A DNA stretch of 33,040 nucleotides from Planctomycetota bacterium (GCA_020425925.1 JAGQRB010000875.1:1-33040), one strand, 5' to 3'; positions 7,617 through 15,158 are shown, counted from the stretch's first letter. The notes: a model not told the origin generated them from the sequence alone. Numbers and translations: made by a program.

Positions 7617-9251
7617 CTACTGCGCCAACAACGGCGCCAGCGCCTGGCGCAGTGCCGCGAAGTCGACCGGCTTGCTCAGATGCGCGTCGAAGCCGGCTGC
7701 CGTAGTCCGTTCACGGTCGGCGCGCTGACCGTAGCCGGTGACCGCGACCCAGAGTCGCTCGCGCGCATCCCTGGCTTCGAGCTCTTGCTTGACGCCGTAG
7801 CCGTCGAGACCCGGCAGGCCGATGTCGAGCAGTACCGCGCCGGGCTGTAACTCCAGGATCGCATCGATCGCCGCTGCGCCGTCGTGTGCCGCCGCGACCT
7901 CGAATCCCCAGAGCCGGAGCAGCGTCGCAAGCGCCTCGGCCGCATCGACGTTGTCGTCCACGATCAGGACCCGCCCACCGGCTCGCGCGGCTGGCGCCAC
8001 CTCCTCGACGACGGATTCGGGTTCCGCGTCGGCAAGCGGCAGTCGCATGACGAACGTGCTGCCCCGACCCGGACCGTCGCTGGTCGCCATCACCGCGCCG
8101 CCGTGCAGTTTCATGATCCGACGGACGAGCGCGAGGCCGAGGCCGAGGCCGCCTTCGGCCCGGTCCGGCGTTCGTTCACCCTGAACGAACAGATCGAAGA
8201 TCGCATCGATCTCGTCGGCGTTGAGGCCGACGCCGTTATCGCGCACGAGGATCTCCAGCGCATCACCGATCTGCGTGCTCTGCAGCTCGATCCGGCCCTC
8301 GGGAGGCGTGTACTTCGAGGCGTTGTCGAGCAGATTGGCGACGGCCTGGATCAGGCGGACTTCGTCCCCTCGCACGCACAGGCGCCGGTCGTCGAAGTTG
8401 CACACGAGCTGCTGCCGACGTTCCTCGACCAGTGGCGTCGCACGCTCGGTGGCGTGCTCGAGGATCCGACGCACCTCGACCAGGTCGGACTTCAACGCGA
8501 AACCGCTGTTCATGATGCGACCGACGTCGAGCAGATCGTCCACCAGCCGGCGCATCTGATCGAGCTGGCGACCGATGACACCCGCTGCCCATTCGACCCG
8601 TGAAGGATCGGCGGCCTCGAGCCGCAGGACCTCCACCGCGCTGCCGATCGGCGCCAGCGGATTGCGGAGCTCGTGCCCCAGCATCGCGAGGAACTCGTCC
8701 TTGCGGCGATCGTTCTCCGACAGTCGGTGCAACGCCTCCTGCGCCAATGCCTCGGCCCGGCGCCGCTCCGTGATCTCCTCCTCGAGCTCCCGACGGCGAC
8801 TCGATTCGATCGCTGCCATCGACCGGGAGATCTGCAGGTCCCGCTCGGCACGTTCGGCCTTGAGCACCGCATCGACCCTGGAGACGAGCAGCTCGAGGAA
8901 GCCCTGGCCCTTGCGCACGAAGTCGCGCACGCCGGCCCGGAGCGCCAGCAGCAGCACCTCGGGATCGTCGTTGCCGGTCACCAGCACGACCGGAGCGTGG
9001 GCACCGCGCTGGCGCAGGTCGTCGACGAGATCGAGACCGGTGCGTTCGCTCGACAGCGACTGATCGATCAGCCAGCATTCGACGTCCGCGAGATCCGGCA
9101 GCGCCAGCGCCTCGTCGGCGTCATGGACCACCTGAACGCGGTAGCCGCGCCGCGACAGCTCGCGTTGTTCGAGCCGCGCGACGCCGGGGTCGTCTTCGAC
9201 GACGACCAGTCGACCGGCGTCAGGCGGGCTTGCCGAGTCGGCCTGGGACAC
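7617..9251 (-). CDS. Hybrid histidine kinase, receiver-kinase-receiver
   Basis: The 544-residue product has an N-terminal receiver (about 13-130: E19/D20/D21, D63 in LIDQSL, K114), a coiled-coil linker (130-185), HisKA with H-box GHELRNP (H193), HATPase with N-box NLLDNASKYTPP (about 307-317), G1 DNGVGL (338-343) and G2 GGLGLGL (367-373), then a C-terminal receiver (427-540: D432/D433, D476 in LLDIGLPG, K527). All catalytic residues are present and there is no membrane helix, so it probably receives phosphate or a signal through its first receiver. The GTG start at 9251 lies inside the end of the upstream receiver gene (32-base overlap), indicating translational coupling. It is the third gene of a kinase-receiver-kinase operon. 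Confidence 0.9.
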   Translation of the reverse strand: MSQADSASPPDAGRLVVVEDDPGVARLEQRELSRRGYRVQVVHDADEALALPDLADVECWLIDQSLSSERTGLDLVDDLRQRGAHAPVVLVTGNDDPEVLLLALRAGVRDFVRKGQGFLELLVSRVDAVLKAERAERDLQISRSMAAIESSRRRELEEEITERRRAEALAQEALHRLSENDRRKDEFLAMLGHELRNPLAPIGSAVEVLRLEAADPSRVEWAAGVIGRQLDQMRRLVDDLLDVGRIMNSGFALKSDLVEVRRILEHATERATPLVEERRQQLVCNFDDRRLCVRGDEVRLIQAVANLLDNASKYTPPEGRIELQSTQIGDALEILVRDNGVGLNADEIDAIFDLFVQGERTPDRAEGGLGLGLALVRRIMKLHGGAVMATSDGPGRGSTFVMRLPLADAEPESVVEEVAPAARAGGRVLIVDDNVDAAEALATLLRLWGFEVAAAHDGAAAIDAILELQPGAVLLDIGLPGLDGYGVKQELEARDARERLWVAVTGYGQRADRERTTAAGFDAHLSKPVDFAALRQALAPLLAQ

Positions 9252-9672
9252 GCACCACCTTCAGGAACATGCCGAGGCGACTGATCGCCTCGACGAACGC
9301 CTCGTAGACCACGGGCTTCGTGATGTAGATGTTGCAGCCGAGCTCGTAGCAGCGGGCGATCTCGCGCGGGTCATCGGTCGTCGTCAGCATGATGACCGGG
9401 ATCGAGGCCGTGGTGCGGTCCGCCTTCAGGCGACGCAGCACCTCGATACCGTCGAGGACGGGCATGTTGATGTCGAGCAGCAGCACGAGGCGATCCTCGA
9501 CCTGCGAGCCGCAACTCTCGACCTCGCCCGCGACCATGTCGAGCGCCTCCTGCCCGTTGCGAGCGCGGCGAACCTGGTTGATGAAACCCGCGCGCTCGAG
9601 GTTGCGCTCGACGAGCAGAGCCTGGCCGTCATCGTCCTCGGCCAGCAGGATGGTGATATCGATGGCTTCCAT
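9220..9672 (-). CDS. Rcp1/CheY-like single-domain response regulator
   Basis: A 150-residue receiver with acidic pocket E12-D13-D14, phospho-acceptor D67 in LLLDINMPVLDG, T98/T99 in MLTTTDD and K119 in ITKPV. The long beta4-alpha4 region (RRLKADRTTASIPVIMLTTT) is typical of Rcp1-type partners of phytochrome-like kinases. It starts 31 bases after the stop of the membrane kinase gene and its end overlaps the following hybrid kinase, so it is well placed to carry phosphate from the first kinase to the second. ATG 9672 is the only plausible start. Confidence 0.92.
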   Translation of the reverse strand: MEAIDITILLAEDDDGQALLVERNLERAGFINQVRRARNGQEALDMVAGEVESCGSQVEDRLVLLLDINMPVLDGIEVLRRLKADRTTASIPVIMLTTTDDPREIARCYELGCNIYITKPVVYEAFVEAISRLGMFLKVVRVPGRLGKPA

Positions 9673-9703
9673 TGGTGGCGATTGAGCCTCGCTCTTCCGA
9701 CCT

Positions 9704-11248
9704 CTACGCCGCTCCGCCAGAGACCGGCGTTCGTTCCGTCGATCCGCGCCGCGCGAGGCAGAGCGTCACGCGAATCGTCGAGCCGACGCCCACGGTCGAC
9801 TCGATCCAGACTCTACCCTGGAGGCGTTCGACGATCTTGCGAACGATCGTCAGCCCGATGCCCTCGCCCGGTCGGTCGTCGAGCCGGGCGAACGGCAGGA
9901 AGACGCGCTCGAGCTGGTGCGGTGCGATCCCGACGCTGTTGTCGCGGACGAAGAACGTCACCCGCTCGGCATCGGCCTCCTCGGCGCCGACATGGATACG
10001 GCAAGGCCGATCCGGGCTGCGGTACTTCACCGCATTCGACAGCAGGTTGTCGAAGACGCGTTCGATGGCCGTCCGGTCGCCCAGCACGTCCGGCAGCGGG
10101 TCGACCGTGATCTCGACGTCGGCGTCGGGGCCCGAGCGCGAGCGCACCCCGCGCGCGACCGACTCGAGGCATTCGTGAGTCGAGACGACGTCCCAGGTGT
10201 ATTCGACCCGACCGGCCCGCGAGAGGCGCAGCAGCGAGTCGATGATGTTCGATTGCCGCTGCACGGCGAGTGCGATGTAGTCGAGTGCCTCCTGGACCTC
10301 GCCGTCGGCAAGCTCACGTAGCCTCGTGGCGATGTCCTCCGGCACCCGCGGGTCGTCGAGCATGCGTCGCATCGTCGCCATCGAGTGCACCAGCTCGGAG
10401 CCGAAGCCCTGCAGGTTCACGAGCGGCGACCGCAGATCGTGCGACACGCTGTAGACGAACATGTCGTTCTCGCGCCGTTGCGACCCGAGCACGCGGTTCA
10501 TCTCGTGGAATGCGCGATCGATGTCCCCGATCTCGTCCAATCCGCCGATCGGCGCCAGCAGCTCGCGGTCCTGGCCCATACGGTCGACGTTCTCACCGAC
10601 GACCCGCAGCCGCCCGACGATGCCGCGCGCGACCAGCAGACCCGAGACGACCGCGTAGAGCGCGACCAGGACGGCTCCGAGCATCAGCACGAGGCGGCGA
10701 TCGGCGGCGAGTTCGGCAATGCCGGCGAGACGTTCGGTGCCGATGCGCTGCTGCGAAGTGCCGACCCGGGTGATCAGCTGCTGGATGGCGTCGAGCTCGC
10801 GGTTGTCGGCCGCCGAACGCAGGTTGATCGTCTGGCCGGCCGCGCCGGCGTCACGCGATTCGTCGAGCGTCGCGATCAACGAGCCCAGCAGCGCCTCGGA
10901 TTTCGGCAGCAGCTCCGCCAGGATGCCACCGACCTCGGGGTCGGCGAACGCCATCTCGCGCGCCTCGGCGAGCGCGGCCACGACATCGACTCGATTCTGC
11001 TCGATCTCGACCACGTTGGGCCCCAACCCCGGAGAGGACTGGTCGGTGATCTCCTGCAGGATGGAAACCAGGCCAGACTCGATGCGCTCGGCCGCCAGCA
11101 TCAGCGCCTGGGACTGGTGCTGGCCCCGCACCATCTCGTCACTCGCCGATCCGAGCTGCCCGAGCACGACGACGAGCCCGAAGTTCATCAGCACGGGAAC
11201 CGCGACGACCGCGAGGGTCTTCTTGGCGATGGTGACGTCCGACAGCAT
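9704..11248 (-). CDS. Membrane sensor histidine kinase with HAMP domain
   Basis: The 514-residue product has transmembrane helix 1 (about 11-31), a helical periplasmic sensor region (32-185, CHASE3-like in size and pattern), transmembrane helix 2 (186-207), a HAMP linker (208-255), HisKA with H-box SHDLRSP (H270) and HATPase with N-box NLLSNAVKY (401-409). The G1 box reads DNSVGI (436-441) instead of the usual DNGVGI; the G2 box is GEGIGL (461-466). The catalytic core resembles phytochrome-family kinases, which fits the Rcp1-like receiver next in the operon. ATG 11248 places the first membrane helix directly at the N-terminus; the frame upstream is not protein-like. Confidence 0.9.
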   Translation of the reverse strand: MLSDVTIAKKTLAVVAVPVLMNFGLVVVLGQLGSASDEMVRGQHQSQALMLAAERIESGLVSILQEITDQSSPGLGPNVVEIEQNRVDVVAALAEAREMAFADPEVGGILAELLPKSEALLGSLIATLDESRDAGAAGQTINLRSAADNRELDAIQQLITRVGTSQQRIGTERLAGIAELAADRRLVLMLGAVLVALYAVVSGLLVARGIVGRLRVVGENVDRMGQDRELLAPIGGLDEIGDIDRAFHEMNRVLGSQRRENDMFVYSVSHDLRSPLVNLQGFGSELVHSMATMRRMLDDPRVPEDIATRLRELADGEVQEALDYIALAVQRQSNIIDSLLRLSRAGRVEYTWDVVSTHECLESVARGVRSRSGPDADVEITVDPLPDVLGDRTAIERVFDNLLSNAVKYRSPDRPCRIHVGAEEADAERVTFFVRDNSVGIAPHQLERVFLPFARLDDRPGEGIGLTIVRKIVERLQGRVWIESTVGVGSTIRVTLCLARRGSTERTPVSGGAA

Positions 11249-11279
11249 GAGCGCTCGCAGCCCGCAGCCGCAACTGACG

Positions 11280-11304
11280 TGCCGCCCGCAGGCAACGGGC
11301 GGCA
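11280..11304 (-). promoter_or_regulatory. Hairpin in the leader of the membrane kinase gene
   Basis: A perfect 9-bp inverted repeat (11280-11288 with 11296-11304, TGCCGCCCG arm) with a 7-base loop lies 31 bases upstream of the kinase ATG. No T run follows in the minus direction, so it is either a leader structure or an operator-like site. Confidence 0.35.
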
Positions 11305-11410
11305 GCAAGGCACGATTTGTGCAGTTCGCCAGCCATCGACGCGACCTCGACAGCTTCTCGACAGCGCAGCTGCTACACCAGTGCAGATCCGCGCTATTCG
11401 CGAGTGCAGA

Positions 11411-11419
11411 TTGTAGAAT
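11411..11419 (+). promoter_or_regulatory. Candidate promoter -10 box (TTGTAGAAT)
   Basis: TTGTAGAAT, identical to 2754-2762, lies 59 bases before the start of the phosphotransferase-like gene in a 229-base divergent spacer. TAGAAT is one mismatch from the -10 consensus. No clear -35 element is seen at 16-18 bases. Confidence 0.4.
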
Positions 11420-11477
11420 ATGCCCCCGTGCGACCCGGTGGCGAAACGTCCGCGTCCCCCGATCGCAGTCTGGAACG

Positions 11478-12185
11478 ATGAACGAGCCCGCAACGAGCCG
11501 ACCGGATGCCACTCTCGCGGAGGCCAGGACCGGACTGGCCCGGCGCAGTCTGCGTCAGGCGAGTCACGATGCCCGCGGCCACCTCAACAACCTGGCGATC
11601 GTTCACGAGTTGCTGCGGACCCAGGGTGCGGACGGGCGACTCCTGACGATGGCGGCCGAATCGATGGCGGCTTGCGTCGGCGTGCTCGAGCAGATGTCGA
11701 CGTTGAGCGACACGCTCGCGCCCGAGCTCAGCCAGGTCCGCGCCGCTGCGATCGTGCACGCCGCCTGCGCGGCGCGCGCGGGGTCGCCGATCGAGTTCGA
11801 GAGCCGCATCGACCCGGACGACACGAAGACGATCCGGAGCTGCGCCACGCGCCTGCCCTCGGCCGTTCGATCGTTGTTCGAGGCTTGCGAGCGCTCGCTG
11901 CCGGCGGGTGGCAGCGTCACCGTGGCATTGCTCGAGATCGGTGACGACGATCCCCGCGCCCCGGGGGTCCGCCTGACGGTCGACCTCCGCGGCGAGCTCG
12001 CCCACGTTCCGCCCTCGAACGACGTGGTGTCGCGACCGCGATCGGACCCTGCTGTTCCCGATTGGTTCGGCGTGGCGACGCGCTGCCATGGGATCGGGGC
12101 CGACCTGACATTCTCTCGGACCGCTCCCGACCGACTCGAAGTGACCGTGACGTGGCCCGACGCCGGCCCCGAATCCGCGGACTGA
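11478..12185 (+). CDS. Histidine phosphotransferase-like protein (degenerate kinase core)
   Basis: The 235-residue product begins with a helical hairpin-like region (about 15-85) containing RQASHDARGHLNNLAIVHELL, with H30 in an H-box-like SHDARGHLN setting. The rest (about 90-230) resembles a reduced Bergerat fold: it has VRSLFEACERSLP where the N-box asparagine would be expected, and lacks recognisable G1 and G2 glycine boxes. This layout, a dimerisation/phosphotransfer hairpin plus an ATPase-like domain that cannot bind ATP, is the architecture of Spo0B and ChpT. It could alternatively be a divergent active kinase. It lies 57 bases upstream of an NtrC-type regulator that has no other adjacent kinase. 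ATG 11478 starts the conserved-looking part. Confidence 0.6.
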   Translation: MNEPATSRPDATLAEARTGLARRSLRQASHDARGHLNNLAIVHELLRTQGADGRLLTMAAESMAACVGVLEQMSTLSDTLAPELSQVRAAAIVHAACAARAGSPIEFESRIDPDDTKTIRSCATRLPSAVRSLFEACERSLPAGGSVTVALLEIGDDDPRAPGVRLTVDLRGELAHVPPSNDVVSRPRSDPAVPDWFGVATRCHGIGADLTFSRTAPDRLEVTVTWPDAGPESAD

Positions 12186-12242
12186 TCGCTCGCGCTCGTC
12201 GCAGTCCTGACTCGCCCAAGGACCCTTGCCCCAACCGAACCC

Positions 12243-13694
12243 GTGAAGATCCTGATAGTCGAAGACGACGCGCCGAGTCGCGAAGGTCTCGCCGAACTCC
12301 TGCGCTCGCGCAATCTCGAAGTCGTGGCCGTCGCGACCCTGGCCGAAGCCGGCGAGGCCGCCGAGGCCCAGGCGTTCGATCTGGCGCTGCTCGACGTCCA
12401 ACTCCCGGACGGCTCCGGCACGAGCCTGCTGCCCAAGCTCACCGAACGGCAGGTCGACGTCGTGATGGTGTCAGGACAGTCCACCCTCGAGGACGCGATC
12501 GAGGCGCTGCGCGAAGGTGCGATCGACTTCCTGACCAAGCCGCTCGACATGGCGCGCCTGACGGCGATCCTCGAGAACCTGCGGCAGCGCGTCGCGCTGC
12601 GCAACCAGGTGCGGGAGCTGCGCGGCAAGCTGCGCGACCTCGGCCGATTCGACGGCATGATCGGCGGATCGCCGGCGATGCAACGGGTCTACGAGTGCAT
12701 CGAGCGGGTCGCCCCCACCAACGAGACGGTCCTGATCATGGGACCGTCGGGAGCCGGCAAGGAGGTCACCGCGGCCACGATCCAGCGACTCTCGCGGCGC
12801 AAGGACAAGCCCTACGTGACCGTCAACTGCGGCGCGATCCCTCCGACGCTGATCGAATCCGAGCTGTTCGGCCACGAGCGCGGCGCGTTCACCGGCGCCG
12901 AGCGGCGACGCAACGGTCTGTTCGAGCAGGCGCACACCGGCACGCTGTTCCTCGACGAGATCACCGAGATGTCGATGGAGCTCCAGGTCCGCCTGCTGCG
13001 CGTGCTCGAGACCGGGGTCATCACGCGCGTCGGCGGCACCAACGAGATCGAGGTCGATGTACGGATCATCGCCGCGACGAACCGCGATCCGGAAGCCGCC
13101 GTGCGCGAGGGCAAGCTGCGCCACGACCTGCTCTACCGACTGCTCGTGTTTCCGATCCATCTGCCGCCGCTCAAGGACCGCAGCGGCGACGTCGAGCTGC
13201 TCGCCGAGCACTTCCTCGGCGAACTCGCGGAGGAATACGACGTCGAGCGCAAGCTCACGCCCGAGGCGCTCGAGCGGCTGCGGCAGCACGGCTGGCCCGG
13301 CAACGTGCGCGAGCTCTACAACACGCTCCGGCGGGCCTACATCATGGCCAAGAAGGACATCGGCGCCCCTGACCTGCTGCTGTCGAACGACTATCCGGTC
13401 GATGACCCGGCCGCGAGCACACCGAACGGCGTGAGCCGGGTCGAGCGCAACGGCCATCCGGGCGGCGACGACCAGTCGAATGGCGTCGCGGAGCGACCGG
13501 GTCGCGACCATGTCGTCATCGGCGAGACCGCCGAGATCCACGCCGGCATGTCGGTCGCGGAAGCGGAGCGTTCACTCATCGAGCTGACGCTCGCGAAGAC
13601 CGATGGCAACAAGAAGGAGGCGGCGACGATGCTGGGCATCAGCATCAAGACGCTCTACTCGCGGCTGCAGGTCTACGCCGCCCAGGATTCCTGA
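12243..13694 (+). CDS. Sigma-54-dependent NtrC-family response regulator
   Basis: The 483-residue product has a receiver (1-115; E7/D8/D9, D51 in LLDVQLPDGSG, S78, K99), an AAA+ sigma-54 activation domain (about 138-370) and a C-terminal Fis-type helix-turn-helix (about 455-480, NKKEAATMLGISIKTLYSRL). The Walker A motif reads GPSGAGKE (167-174) rather than the usual GESGTGKE, the sigma-54 contact loop is intact GAFTGA (214-219) and Walker B is LFLDEI (235-240). The stretch 375-440 between AAA+ and HTH is low-complexity and linker-like. GTG 12243 is the start; no strong Shine-Dalgarno sequence is seen. It probably takes phosphate from the preceding histidine protein. Its last 50 bases overlap the convergent holin-like gene. 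Confidence 0.93.
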   Translation: MKILIVEDDAPSREGLAELLRSRNLEVVAVATLAEAGEAAEAQAFDLALLDVQLPDGSGTSLLPKLTERQVDVVMVSGQSTLEDAIEALREGAIDFLTKPLDMARLTAILENLRQRVALRNQVRELRGKLRDLGRFDGMIGGSPAMQRVYECIERVAPTNETVLIMGPSGAGKEVTAATIQRLSRRKDKPYVTVNCGAIPPTLIESELFGHERGAFTGAERRRNGLFEQAHTGTLFLDEITEMSMELQVRLLRVLETGVITRVGGTNEIEVDVRIIAATNRDPEAAVREGKLRHDLLYRLLVFPIHLPPLKDRSGDVELLAEHFLGELAEEYDVERKLTPEALERLRQHGWPGNVRELYNTLRRAYIMAKKDIGAPDLLLSNDYPVDDPAASTPNGVSRVERNGHPGGDDQSNGVAERPGRDHVVIGETAEIHAGMSVAEAERSLIELTLAKTDGNKKEAATMLGISIKTLYSRLQVYAAQDS

Positions 13695-14295
13695 TCCGGA
13701 TCAGCGCCCGCAGGCGTTCGTCGCGACGCGCCAGCGTGATCGCGAGCGCGAGCACGCGTCGAACCGCGGGAACGCGGACGGCCAGCACGCCGACGAAGCC
13801 CAGACCGGCGCTGACCAGCAGACCACGTTCGGTGGCGAGACCGCGCAACACGCGCCGCCCGCTCGCCTTCATGCCGCGCTCGAGCGCTGCAGCCGACGTC
13901 TCGAGCGTCTCGACCCGGGCGTCCTGGCGGCGAACCCGCAGCCAGAAGAAGAGGCCGGCGGTCGCGAACACCGCGATGCCGATGGCCAAAGCGCCGGCCC
14001 AGGCCGGCAGGCCCGTCGCCGCAGCGACCGCTCCGGCGGCACCCAGCAACGTCAGCACCACGGCTATGGCGAGCGCCAGGGCTCCGAGCGCGATCGCCAG
14101 CAGGCGGACCGCGAGTCCGAGCAGCCACCGACGCGCCTGCAGGCCGACTTCCTCGGCCCGGACCTTGCCGTAGTCGAGCGCAAGGCCGCCGAGGTCGCGC
14201 GCGCCGTTGAGCGCACTGCGAACCCCGGCCCGGCGTGGGTGTGCGCCGGCGGGACGGGCGGCGCCCGCCACCGTCCCGTTCCGCCGGACGACCAT
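13645..14295 (-). CDS. YqjE/phage-holin-family membrane protein
   Basis: The 216-residue product has two strong membrane helices (about 57-84 and 94-117) after a basic N-terminal region and a weaker hydrophobic stretch near 155-175. Position and pattern match the YqjE-like (Phage_holin_3_6) proteins that follow DUF883 genes in many Gram-negative genomes; despite the name these are chromosomal stress/envelope proteins, not lysis proteins. ATG 14295 starts 2 bases after the stop of the CsbD-DUF883 gene. The first 40 residues are low-complexity, so a later start is possible. Its final 50 bases overlap, in antisense, the helix-turn-helix codons of the NtrC-type gene. Confidence 0.7.
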   Translation of the reverse strand: MVVRRNGTVAGAARPAGAHPRRAGVRSALNGARDLGGLALDYGKVRAEEVGLQARRWLLGLAVRLLAIALGALALAIAVVLTLLGAAGAVAAATGLPAWAGALAIGIAVFATAGLFFWLRVRRQDARVETLETSAAALERGMKASGRRVLRGLATERGLLVSAGLGFVGVLAVRVPAVRRVLALAITLARRDERLRALIRIRNPGRRRPAAASRAS

Positions 14296-14297
14296 CG

Positions 14298-14753
14298 CTA
14301 GCGACTCCGCGGCCGCAGCAGCAGGCCGAGCACGGCGCCGACGCCGGCCGCGATCAGCACGGAGGTCAACGGCCGCTCGCGGATGATCTCGTCGGTGTTG
14401 TTGCGCAGGCGACCGGCCTCGGACTTGGCGCTGTCCCAGAGTTCACCGGCCTTCGCACTGCCGCGGCTGACCACGTCGGTGACGGCGTGCTTGCCGTTGC
14501 GCCAGGCGTCGACGGCGGCGTCACCGAGGTGCTGCGCGACTTCACGGAAGGTCGTGCCGACCTCGTCCGAGAACTGCGAGACTTCTTCCTCGGCATCGTT
14601 CTTCGCGATCGAGTAGCGCTTCGCGACCACGTCGGCGAGATTGGAGTAGCGACCCTCGAGCTTCTGCAGATCGGCGTCGGTCAGCTTCGACCAGTGCTCC
14701 TTGATCCGCGACTTCAGCTCGCCCAGGGTGCTGTCGAGTCGTTCGAAGCGCAT
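14298..14753 (-). CDS. CsbD-like domain fused to a DUF883 (ElaB/YqjD) membrane tail
   Basis: The 151-residue product begins with a CsbD-like segment (about 1-60, containing HWSKLTDADLQKLEGRY and RYSIAKNDAEEEV) clearly related to the preceding csbD gene. An amphipathic helical region (65-120) follows, then a C-terminal anchor with a glycine-rich helix (PLTSVLIAAGVGAVLGLLLRP) characteristic of ElaB/YqjD proteins. Those proteins tether ribosomes or other cytoplasmic factors to the inner membrane in stationary phase. A strong AGGAGGAGG ribosome-binding site inside the csbD 3' end and a 2-base gap show tight coupling. The fusion places a stress-linked domain at the membrane. Confidence 0.85.
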   Translation of the reverse strand: MRFERLDSTLGELKSRIKEHWSKLTDADLQKLEGRYSNLADVVAKRYSIAKNDAEEEVSQFSDEVGTTFREVAQHLGDAAVDAWRNGKHAVTDVVSRGSAKAGELWDSAKSEAGRLRNNTDEIIRERPLTSVLIAAGVGAVLGLLLRPRSR

Positions 14754-14755
14754 GA

Positions 14756-14983
14756 TTACACCTCCTCCTGCTTGCCGAGGTCACGCGAGCAGGTGTCGCA
14801 GAACTCGTTCCATTCGCGCTCGGCGCGCTCGCGGGTGTGCCCGTAGCGCTCCTGGATGCGACCGGCGGCCATGTCGAGGTTGCCCTCGATCTGTTTGAGA
14901 TCGTCGTCGGTGAATCGGCCCCAGCGTTCCTTGACGCGTCCCTTGATCTGCTTCCACTGCCCTTGAAGGGTGTCCTTGTTCAT
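14756..14983 (-). CDS. CsbD family stress protein
   Basis: The 75-residue product has the family pattern MNKDTLQGQWKQIKGRVKER, then WGRFTDDDLKQIEGN and GRIQERYGHTRERAERE, so identification is firm. CsbD proteins are small, abundant, helical stress proteins (sigma-B regulated in Bacillus); their molecular role is unknown. Unusually the C-terminus carries a CxxC pair (C62, C65 in FCDTCSRD) not typical of the family. AGGAG lies 9 bases before ATG 14983. It is the first gene of a three-gene operon with the CsbD-DUF883 fusion and the holin-like protein; the 202-base spacer upstream contains boxes shared with other stress-type genes here. Confidence 0.92.
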   Translation of the reverse strand: MNKDTLQGQWKQIKGRVKERWGRFTDDDLKQIEGNLDMAAGRIQERYGHTRERAEREWNEFCDTCSRDLGKQEEV

Positions 14984-15113
14984 CGTCGGCTCCTGTCGAT
15001 TCGATTCGTTCGGGGGTAGCGGGATCGCGCATCACGGCGCCGATCCCTCGTCGGATGCAGTCGCAAGGGCCATGCCGAACGGCTCGAGAGCGACGATCCA
15101 CGGGCTGCAGGCA

Positions 15114-15158
15114 CGCCGTGACGTCGGCGACGACAACCGCGCGTTTCGATTGCACAAT
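15114..15158 (-). promoter_or_regulatory. Candidate shared boxes upstream of csbD
   Basis: The spacer before csbD holds the exact 13-base CGACGTCACGGCG box (minus strand, 15126-15114) also found at 6909-6921, and ATTGCACAAT (15149-15158), one base from the ATTGCAGAA boxes at 1035 and 7004. On the minus strand the latter reads ATTGTGCAAT, which could also serve as a -10-like element. The rest of 14984-15185 shows no gene. Confidence 0.3.

Noticed and set aside
13645..14295. Holin-like gene as evidence of a prophage
   Set aside because: No phage structural, lysis or integrase genes are nearby; the CsbD-DUF883-YqjE order is a common chromosomal stress cluster.
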